Shown here piece after piece: positions 1 through 4,606 of a stretch of DNA of 5,184 bases. This DNA comes from Lachnospiraceae bacterium (GTDB taxonomy: Bacteria > Bacillota > Clostridia > Lachnospirales > Lachnospiraceae), in the NCBI GenBank assembly GCA_003520205.1, contig DOVG01000213.1:1-5184 (forward strand). The letters are read 5' to 3'. Numbering within the stretch: the stretch's first letter is position 1; each line of letters starts with the position of its first letter. The notes beneath the pieces were generated by a model. It made no database searches and was not told the origin of the DNA. It saw only the letters and a program-made list of their open reading frames with translations. The translations under genes were made by a program, and so were the position numbers.

Positions 1-1157
1 TTATTGTCTCCAACAAATATCATTTCAGCACCATCTATAAACCATTTCTGTGGCATTAAACTTGATAATACCTGTATGCCCTTTGATGCCGAATCAAGCG
101 GAAAGTACAGGCCGCTGAATAGCGATGATACACACCATAATGTAAAGGATGCGACACTTGCACCAAACACATCATTCATTATAATTCCCATAAACATACT
201 GAATGTGCAGAATATAAGTCCCATCAGAAAGATGAGAATCAGGAATACAGGTCTATTCATTCCCAGATCATCCATATTCAGAGTAAGACTGCAGACACCA
301 ACAATGCCTGTCATAACCAGAGATATAATGAGTGCCGCTACAAACTTCGATGTAAAGTATATAAATGAATTTACTTTTGTAAGATTAATTCTTGTAAACA
401 CACCATTCTTCTGCTCCTGAATGGCTCCATTTGCTATAAAGAATCCGGCAAATACAAATCCAAGTGTCAGGAATGAAAATGCATATCCAAGTACTGTCTT
501 TTGATTAACCTGTGTTGCTGTAAGTTTTCTTTCATTATTGCTGGAGATTGTGATTACTTCCTTTTCCGGACTCATATCATCAACCTTTTTAAGACCATCA
601 ACCAGTTCACTTTCATTTCCTGCATACGCTGAACCGGAATCTAATCTTGAGAGCTGCAATGTAAGTTCATTTTCCAGGGCATCTGTTCTGGCATCGTCAG
701 ATAGAACATACATTTTAAGGGCTTCGGATGAACTGCCTTCAAATATCTTTTCATTAAAATCAGCCGGAATATATATCGCCGCTCCCATTCGGTCTTCATG
801 TCCATCAAAATCTATATGTTTATTAATTATCTTTTCATCTATGCTTTTTTCTGAAAGATCAGCTCTGCAAATTATAAAGAGCCCACTCTTTGAAAGCCTG
901 TCCAGTAAATAATCCGAAAGTAATGTTCCTGATGCATCATATACCTTAACTACATATTCTCCGTTCGAGCCATTATATACAACCTTTTCGTCAGCATCCT
1001 TTAGTTCAACCAAGGTCTGGGCATGCTCCTGAAATGAAGTATAGTTTACTTTGCTTCTTAATATCAGAGTAGATAATAGCGGCATAAGAACAATAAACAG
1101 CCATACAATCTTTGTTCTGATCAGCAGCTTCATACTCATTTTAACTAATGTATTCAT
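1..1157 (-). CDS. ABC-2 type exporter permease (second permease of the operon), 3' end cut by window edge
   Basis: Membrane subunit of an ABC exporter. The frame is open from the ATG at 1157-1155 to the left edge, giving 385 complete codons; the stop lies outside. An N-terminal membrane helix (about residues 15-34) is followed by a long, probably extracellular domain (about 35-220). Four helices then follow at about 222-246, 268-292, 303-327 and 331-354. The C-terminal part (GLYFPL, then LMPQKWFIDG) is typical of the ABC2_membrane_3 fold. Compared with LnrN-type permeases, probably only the last helix and a short tail are missing. The start is well supported: AAGGAGA lies just upstream, inside the end of the preceding gene, and the ATG overlaps that gene's TGA as ATGA, which implies translational coupling. 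It probably forms a heterodimeric channel with the 1154-2227 permease, driven by the 2248-3000 ATPase. The substrate is unknown; a drug, lipopeptide or bacteriocin is an inference from family. Confidence 0.88.
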   Translation of the reverse strand, partial: MNTLVKMSMKLLIRTKIVWLFIVLMPLLSTLILRSKVNYTSFQEHAQTLVELKDADEKVVYNGSNGEYVVKVYDASGTLLSDYLLDRLSKSGLFIICRADLSEKSIDEKIINKHIDFDGHEDRMGAAIYIPADFNEKIFEGSSSEALKMYVLSDDARTDALENELTLQLSRLDSGSAYAGNESELVDGLKKVDDMSPEKEVITISSNNERKLTATQVNQKTVLGYAFSFLTLGFVFAGFFIANGAIQEQKNGVFTRINLTKVNSFIYFTSKFVAALIISLVMTGIVGVCSLTLNMDDLGMNRPVFLILIFLMGLIFCTFSMFMGIIMNDVFGASVASFTLWCVSSLFSGLYFPLDSASKGIQVLSSLMPQKWFIDGAEMIFVGDN

Positions 1158-2227
1158 ACTCTTTCTCTCCTTCTGATATATCCTGCCATTACTGCAAATA
1201 TTGAACTCACAACTATAATCAAACCACAGTAACCTAATGCACTTAGCACGAAATCACTATGACCCATACATGATAATTCCGCAAGCGCTCTATTGACATG
1301 ATAAATAGGCGATATAATTTTCAGACTCATCGGATGTGTTGAAAACATATATGTCTCAAACGAGCCACCCCAGAAGCCCATAATCCATACAATTGCAAAC
1401 ATTATTATTATCGTTGCTATCAGATTGTCTGAAATATTATAAATCATAACTCCAAATGCTGTGGCCGCCATTACTGATAAAGCAAGTATCCCTAATGAAA
1501 GAAGAGGTTTTCCCCAGTGCACTCCAAGAAGGGCTACCGTAAGTGCTGCTGCGATAATAGTCCCTAGAGCTGCAACTATAGATATAGGAATGAATTTGCC
1601 AATATACTCTTGAAATGGCGAGAAATCAGCCACTTGAAACCTCTTCCTTATCTTATATTTCTTTTCATTAAGTAATATACCTGCTCCAGCTACTATAGCA
1701 CACCATCCAAAATATACAATTTCGATTATTCCGTAATAATCCTTAGAATCTATAGCAGGAACAAAGTCCGGATGCTCTACAGTAACCTTAACCGAATCAG
1801 TATCGACTTTCATAGCTGATGCTGCAGCATTTTCATAAAATGCATTTACAAAGTATTCCAGAACTTTTCCAAATGCCTCATTATCCTCATCCTCATAAAC
1901 CATGTAGGAATCATCCTTAAATATGATTAAACCGCTTAATTCATTATCGCGAATGATTTTTTCCGGATCACCTGAAGGATATTCATTAAGTGTTATATCA
2001 TTATCCTCTGCAACTTTGCACATTGCATCTATCATCTCTTTTGTGATTCCATTTCCTTCTACTCTGTATCCTGCCACTATTTCTTTATCTTCATATTTTT
2101 TCATCAGAGAATCAAATGCACTTGAAAGACAGAAGATTAAAACAACCGGCATTATTATAAATAAAAGAATAGTAAACCAGCTTCTACACATAAGCTTTAT
2201 ATTATTTTTTATCAAATATCTGTTCAT
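1154..2227 (-). CDS. ABC-2 type exporter permease (first permease of the operon)
   Basis: Membrane subunit of an ABC exporter, 357 residues, complete. One helix at about 18-38 is followed by a large acidic, probably extracellular domain (39-164). Five further hydrophobic segments lie at about 165-187, 210-236, 241-263, 269-287 and 328-349, and the protein ends in a basic tail (RRRERV). This one-plus-five layout with a large loop after helix 1 is that of the ABC2_membrane_3 family (YhgE, NatB and LnrM-like exporters). The start is supported by GAGGA at 2235-2239, seven bases before the ATG. The gene begins 20 bases after the ATPase gene stops and overlaps the next permease gene by four bases, so all three are almost certainly cotranscribed. 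The two permeases have similar layouts but clearly different sequences, which fits a heterodimer. The substrate cannot be read from the sequence. Confidence 0.9.
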   Translation of the reverse strand: MNRYLIKNNIKLMCRSWFTILLFIIMPVVLIFCLSSAFDSLMKKYEDKEIVAGYRVEGNGITKEMIDAMCKVAEDNDITLNEYPSGDPEKIIRDNELSGLIIFKDDSYMVYEDEDNEAFGKVLEYFVNAFYENAAASAMKVDTDSVKVTVEHPDFVPAIDSKDYYGIIEIVYFGWCAIVAGAGILLNEKKYKIRKRFQVADFSPFQEYIGKFIPISIVAALGTIIAAALTVALLGVHWGKPLLSLGILALSVMAATAFGVMIYNISDNLIATIIIMFAIVWIMGFWGGSFETYMFSTHPMSLKIISPIYHVNRALAELSCMGHSDFVLSALGYCGLIIVVSSIFAVMAGYIRRRERV

Positions 2228-2247
2228 TGTAATATCCTCAATTATTC

Positions 2248-3000
2248 CTAATAGTCTCTGAGTTTCTTTCCTGTTAATGTAAGGAATACTTCTTCAAGAG
2301 TAATGGTTGAAGTGTCTTCCACAACCATCTTTTTAAGTTCCTCACTTGTACCTATTGCAATAAGCTTACCATTATCCATAATTGCTATTCTGGAACAGAT
2401 AGCCTCTACCTCTTCCATATAATGACTTGTATATATAACAGTCGCTCCATTTTTATTGGACTGCTTAATCTTATCCAAGATGAAATTTCTCGACTGAGGA
2501 TCTATTCCAACCGTTGGTTCATCAAATATAAGCAGCTCCGGATGATGTCCTATGGCACAGGCTATATTTAGTCTCCTTTTCATACCACCGGAAAATGTCT
2601 TCGCATACTCATTTCTTTTTTCTATCAGTCCTACATACTCCAGCGACTCATCTATTCTCTTCTTAAGCTCTTCACCTTTGACTGAGTACAGCGATGTAAA
2701 GAGTTCAACATTCTCCCATGCTTTAAGATTACCGTGAATTGCAAGGTCCTGAGGAATGTATCCAAGCTTTTCGACCAGTTCTTTTCTGTGCTTCTTGAAA
2801 TTCTTTCCCATGAACTCAACACTTCCAAGTGTCGGCTGAATCAGGTCACAGATCATATTCATGGTTGTACTCTTTCCTGCTCCATTGGGACCAAGAAGTC
2901 CGAATACCTCTCCCCTCTTTATCTCTATATTTAGATTATCAACAACTACCGTACTTCCGTATTTCTTTGTAAGATCTTTCGTCTTTAAAATTGTTTCCAT
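2248..3000 (-). CDS. ABC exporter ATP-binding protein (CcmA/NatA/LnrL type)
   Basis: Cytoplasmic ATPase that powers the two downstream permeases; 250 residues, complete. All ABC motifs are present in order: Walker A GPNGAGKST (37-45), Q-loop Gln84 in YIPQD, signature FSGGM (136-140, Phe in place of the usual Leu), Walker B LLIFDEP (156-162, catalytic Glu161), D-loop GIDP (165-168) and switch His193 in TSHYMEEVE. The sequence after Walker B and the EEVFLTLTG ending are typical of the ABC-2 exporter ATPases. At 250 residues it lacks the roughly 50-60 residue C-terminal extension of many drug-exporter ATPases such as LnrL or DrrA. The start is set by GGAG at 3008-3011, seven bases before the ATG. 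It is the first gene of the operon; the likely promoter is the TATAAT at 3063-3068, overlapped by an inverted repeat. Confidence 0.96.
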   Translation of the reverse strand: METILKTKDLTKKYGSTVVVDNLNIEIKRGEVFGLLGPNGAGKSTTMNMICDLIQPTLGSVEFMGKNFKKHRKELVEKLGYIPQDLAIHGNLKAWENVELFTSLYSVKGEELKKRIDESLEYVGLIEKRNEYAKTFSGGMKRRLNIACAIGHHPELLIFDEPTVGIDPQSRNFILDKIKQSNKNGATVIYTSHYMEEVEAICSRIAIMDNGKLIAIGTSEELKKMVVEDTSTITLEEVFLTLTGKKLRDY

Positions 3001-3032
3001 TTCATTTCTCCATTTTGTTTACATAAAGTAAT

Positions 3033-3064
3033 ATGAGTGTGTCTTTTTCATTTGACACACTCAT
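3033..3064. promoter_or_regulatory. Perfect 11-bp inverted repeat, probable repressor operator of the ABC exporter operon
   Basis: Arms ATGAGTGTGTC (3033-3043) and GACACACTCAT (3054-3064) are perfectly complementary across a 10-bp spacer. On the minus strand the first two arm bases are the last two bases of the -10 box TATAAT, so the repeat covers the expected transcription start and early leader. A transcript starting about seven bases past the -10 would lack most of the first arm. DNA binding by a dimeric repressor (TetR, MarR or GntR type) is therefore more likely than an RNA hairpin. The regulator is not encoded in this window. Confidence 0.65.
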
Positions 3065-3091
3065 TATATAAAATCAATAAATTTTCTTGTA
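3063..3091 (-). promoter_or_regulatory. Candidate promoter of the ABC exporter operon
   Basis: A perfect -10 box TATAAT lies on the minus strand at 3063-3068, about 60 bases before the ATPase start codon. At 17-bp spacing the -35 position holds TACAAG (3086-3091), a poor match to TTGACA, and no extended -10 TG is present. A strong -10 with a weak -35 suits a promoter that is tightly controlled or needs help from an activator. Confidence 0.5.
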
Positions 3092-3169
3092 GTGAAAAAA
3101 GAAATATTTAATATATGACTTTAGTCACATTCTTATATCATACTCTAAAATATCATAAAGTTCTTATAT

Positions 3170-3238
3170 TTACTTCCAGAAGTCCAGTTCATCCTCATTA
3201 AGTCCTATATTCTTTGCCTTAAATACAGGATTTACGCC
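3170..3238 (-). pseudogene. Possible 3' remnant of a lost gene (22 codons, no start)
   Basis: Between the lipoprotein gene and the exporter operon, 22 sense codons run from 3238 down to a TAA at 3172-3170. The peptide starts GVNPVFKAKN and ends NEDELDFWK, a composition that looks like real protein rather than random AT-rich DNA. There is no ATG, GTG or TTG and no ribosome binding site. It shares the reading frame of the upstream lipoprotein gene but is separated from it by TGA, one serine codon and TAA. It may be the tail of a deleted gene, or a former extension of the lipoprotein. I do not recognise the family, and chance is possible for so short a stretch. Confidence 0.3.
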
Positions 3239-3244
3239 TTATGA

Positions 3245-3682
3245 TCACTTATTTTCTAAAGAAAAATCAAAATCTCCGCCTTCGCATTTTCCATCTGTTT
3301 CTATAATGACATAGAGGGTTCCTTTTTCGAGAGTATCAAGACCTGATTCTACCTGTTCACCCGATTTAAGTGAAAAGAGCTCCTTCTTATTACCGTCATT
3401 ATCATAATAAACAGTAGCACTTCCTTTATCTATCTTACCGGAATACTTTAATACCTTATCTGAATCCTTAACTTTCATCTTATAAGATCTGGTTCCATCA
3501 AGGGAATCAAACTTAACCCAGGCATTATCTGATTCATTATTCTGAATCATTATTGTTGCTGTTCCGTGATCAATATACGAGGCGCAGCCTGTAAGACCAG
3601 CAGCCACTAAAACAATCAGTAACCCAACATATAAAAACCTCAGTTGGCAAATTCCTGTTTTCTTTAAATTCGACTTTTTCAT
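3245..3682 (-). CDS. Small secreted lipoprotein of unknown function
   Basis: A 145-residue precursor with a lipoprotein signal peptide: basic n-region (MKKSNLKK), hydrophobic core (about 16-30) and lipobox LTGC at 30-33. Cys33 should be lipidated and become the first residue of a mature protein of about 113 residues on the outer face of the membrane. The +2 residue is Ala. The mature part has no membrane segment and alternates hydrophobic and polar residues (for example TATIMIQNN, SATVYYDND, TLYVIIETD), suggesting a small beta-sandwich. Apart from Cys33 it has a single cysteine, Cys133. I do not recognise a named family and assign no function. The start is secure: AGGAGG at 3690-3695 lies seven bases before the ATG. 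It follows the DUF1294-PASTA gene on the same strand by 146 bases, with its own possible promoter and an inverted repeat in the leader. No clear terminator follows it. Confidence 0.85.
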   Translation of the reverse strand: MKKSNLKKTGICQLRFLYVGLLIVLVAAGLTGCASYIDHGTATIMIQNNESDNAWVKFDSLDGTRSYKMKVKDSDKVLKYSGKIDKGSATVYYDNDGNKKELFSLKSGEQVESGLDTLEKGTLYVIIETDGKCEGGDFDFSLENK

Positions 3683-3698
3683 CTTCTAACCTCCTAAA

Positions 3699-3738
3699 AT
3701 GATATAAAAAATGCGGATGTTGTAAATATTTATATCAT
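3699..3738. repeat. 10-bp perfect inverted repeat in the lipoprotein gene leader
   Basis: Arms ATGATATAAA (3699-3708) and TTTATATCAT (3729-3738) are perfectly complementary with a 20-bp spacer. One arm ends three bases from the AGGAGG ribosome binding site; the other contains the candidate -10 box TATAAA. It could be an AT-rich operator spanning the promoter and leader or, in a longer read-through transcript, a hairpin close to the ribosome binding site. AT-rich composition makes chance more likely than for a mixed sequence. Confidence 0.4.
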
Positions 3739-3758
3739 CATAAACTTATTTTTATTAA
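3729..3758 (-). promoter_or_regulatory. Candidate promoter of the lipoprotein gene
   Basis: On the minus strand, TTAATA (3753-3758) and TATAAA (3729-3734) are separated by 18 bp, each a partial match to the sigma-A boxes. The start would fall about 40 bases before the lipoprotein ATG. The region is AT-rich, so the assignment is tentative. Confidence 0.3.
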
Positions 3759-3764
3759 GAAGTC

Positions 3765-3794
3765 CTTAAGAGTTTGGCCAGAAACTCTCATAAG
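3765..3794 (-). terminator. Hairpin downstream of the DUF1294-PASTA gene, possible weak terminator
   Basis: AGAGTTT (3769-3775) pairs perfectly with AAACTCT (3782-3788) around a six-base loop. A further CTTA/TAAG pairing (3765-3768 with 3791-3794) is offset by a two-base bulge. It lies 35 bases past the TAA of the DUF1294-PASTA gene, where a terminator is expected. No U-run follows it in the minus-strand transcript (the next bases are GGACTTCTTAAT), so it does not meet the intrinsic terminator pattern. It could instead be a processing site or an operator for the lipoprotein gene. Confidence 0.35.
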
Positions 3795-3828
3795 TGGTAA
3801 GATTATTGGAATATATATAACCAGCGGA

Positions 3829-4350
3829 TTATTTTGCAACATAGAGTATTATCTCAAATTCTGTGCTTGCTGTAGTATTTGGTGGAATGCTTTGTCGAAC
3901 AATCTGTCCTGATTCAAATTTGTCATCCTTTACATATTCGACAGTTATATTAAAGAACCCCATTTCTGACAGCTTATTCTTAGCACTTTCTATATTTGTT
4001 CCTACAACATCCGGCATATATAAATACATCAGTTTATGCACTTCTTTATCAGTGCTCATATATTTATAATCAGTAGTTACAGGATGAAAATAATTGTATA
4101 GAATAAATATAATAAGCGCCAGATAAAGCACTGCGAAAAGAGGCACCGTTATACGGAATTTATTCTTTCTTATCTTATGTCTGAATACAATCATCCCAAG
4201 AAGTGCACCAAAGGAACCTCCAAGAACGGCCACAAGAATTAATCTCGATTCCGGAATCCTGTACTTATCCTTTTCAGCCTTTTTCTTATCTACTCCATAA
4301 AGAATAAAAGCCAGTATATTAATAATAAGCATATATAAAACGAGAAGCAT
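3829..4350 (-). CDS. DUF1294 membrane protein with a C-terminal PASTA domain
   Basis: A 173-residue membrane protein made of two recognisable parts. Residues about 8-72 are a DUF1294 domain: helix 1 (about 2-19), then GVDKKKA, then RIPESRL, a glycine-rich hydrophobic stretch (36-56, with LGGSFGALLG) and RHKIRKNKF. A further helix spans about 68-88. After a linker, residues 112-173 match a PASTA domain (MPDVVGTNIESAKNKL through QIVRQSIPPNT to the beta-strand end), the peptidoglycan-related module of Ser/Thr kinases and penicillin-binding proteins. DUF1294 proteins are normally about 90 residues and single-domain, so this is an unusual fusion. The charges KKK and RHKIRKNK both sit inside if the glycine-rich segment is re-entrant; PASTA would then be outside, which suits its role (inference). 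The function of DUF1294 is unknown. The start is the only in-frame ATG before helix 1, but its ribosome binding site is weak: GGA at six bases, AAGGA at fourteen. Confidence 0.88.
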   Translation of the reverse strand: MLLVLYMLIINILAFILYGVDKKKAEKDKYRIPESRLILVAVLGGSFGALLGMIVFRHKIRKNKFRITVPLFAVLYLALIIFILYNYFHPVTTDYKYMSTDKEVHKLMYLYMPDVVGTNIESAKNKLSEMGFFNITVEYVKDDKFESGQIVRQSIPPNTTASTEFEIILYVAK

Positions 4351-4382
4351 TTTTTGTCCATCTATCCTTGTAACTTTTTTCA

Positions 4383-4430
4383 GTAGTTGTCCTGTTTATT
4401 ATGATAATCCGGGTGTCAAAAGACAACTAC
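4383..4430. repeat. 9-bp perfect inverted repeat flanking the DUF1294-PASTA gene promoter
   Basis: GTAGTTGTC (4383-4391) and GACAACTAC (4422-4430) are perfectly complementary, 30 bp apart. One arm overlaps the candidate -35 box and the other sits at the expected transcription start, so both would be well placed as repressor half-sites. A shorter nested repeat, TGTC-AAAA-GACA, lies between them at 4414-4425. No known regulator consensus was recognised. Confidence 0.4.
4398..4426 (-). promoter_or_regulatory. Candidate promoter of the DUF1294-PASTA gene
   Basis: On the minus strand, TTGTCT (4421-4426) and CATAAT (4398-4403) are exactly 17 bp apart, matching the sigma-A boxes at four and five of six positions. 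The start would be near 4391, giving a leader of about 40 bases. Confidence 0.5.
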
Positions 4431-4484
4431 ACCAAATATATAATAATTAATCCATAAACACAAGAAAACTATTTATAATTCATA

Positions 4485-4504
4485 GGCTTCGCTCGGAATG
4501 ACAT
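4485..4504. repeat. Short sequence resembling a widespread dispersed intergenic repeat
   Basis: The minus strand reads ATGTCATTCCGAGCGAAGCC here. It closely resembles the core of a short intergenic repeat (TGTCATTCCGAGCGAAGC) that I recall from many unrelated bacterial genomes. It is much more GC-rich than the surrounding AT-rich spacer. It lies 21 bp upstream of the bioB -35 box, between the two divergent promoters. Only one copy is in the window, so repetition cannot be shown here. Confidence 0.4.
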
Positions 4505-4525
4505 TTGAAAATAAATTTTTATAAT

Positions 4526-4554
4526 TTGACTTCTTTCTCTTACAACGGTATAAT
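4526..4554 (+). promoter_or_regulatory. Sigma-A promoter of bioB
   Basis: TTGACT (4526-4531) and TATAAT (4549-4554) are separated by exactly 17 bp, a near-consensus vegetative promoter. The expected start is near 4561, leaving a leader of about 45 bases before the bioB ATG. Its -10 box overlaps the inverted repeat at 4551-4586. Confidence 0.88.
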
Positions 4555-4586
4555 GTCAACCGTAATTTTGATTAAAGTTGACATTA
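4551..4586. promoter_or_regulatory. BirA operator (biotin repressor binding site)
   Basis: Arms TAATGTCAAC (4551-4560) and GTTGACATTA (4577-4586) form a perfect 10-bp inverted repeat across a 16-bp spacer. Half-sites of the form TGTNAAC(C) and N(G)GTTNACA about 14-16 bp apart are the known pattern of BirA boxes upstream of biotin genes. Here the repeat overlaps the -10 box of a biotin synthase gene. When biotin is plentiful, BirA carrying biotinyl-AMP should dimerise on this site and block RNA polymerase. This predicts a BirA with an N-terminal helix-turn-helix domain elsewhere in the genome. Confidence 0.85.
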
Positions 4587-4606
4587 AGTATATCTAAGGA
4601 GACGTT

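Noticed and set aside
4..420. 138-codon open frame on the plus strand
   Set aside because: It lies wholly opposite the second permease gene, which has ABC-2 permease features, a good ribosome binding site and a coupled start. The plus-strand peptide shows no domain or plausible start signal.
538..912. 124-codon open frame on the plus strand, rich in serine
   Set aside because: Antisense shadow of the second permease gene; the serine-rich composition is what reverse reading of an acidic, lysine-rich domain gives.
1923..2261. 112-codon plus-strand frame with a hydrophobic stretch
   Set aside because: Antisense to the first permease; the hydrophobic stretch mirrors the N-terminal helix of the real gene.
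2552..2934. Two short plus-strand frames inside the ATPase gene
   Set aside because: Antisense to a complete ABC ATPase with every motif intact; no independent coding signal.
3172..3183. ACTTC-CA-GAAGT palindrome as a terminator for the lipoprotein gene
   Set aside because: The two-base loop is too tight, the stem is only 5 bp and no U-run follows. It also falls within the possible coding remnant.
3863..4069. 68-codon plus-strand frame
   Set aside because: Antisense to the PASTA-coding part of the DUF1294-PASTA gene; no ribosome binding site or domain.
4359..4361. Upstream ATG as the true start of the DUF1294-PASTA gene
   Set aside because: It is out of frame with the conserved DUF1294 sequence; using it would require a frameshift at the A-run, for which there is no evidence.
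4351..4606. Riboswitch or T-box in the divergent spacer
   Set aside because: The bioB leader after the promoter is only about 45 bases and is mostly the BirA repeat, and no T-box or riboswitch core was recognised on either strand.
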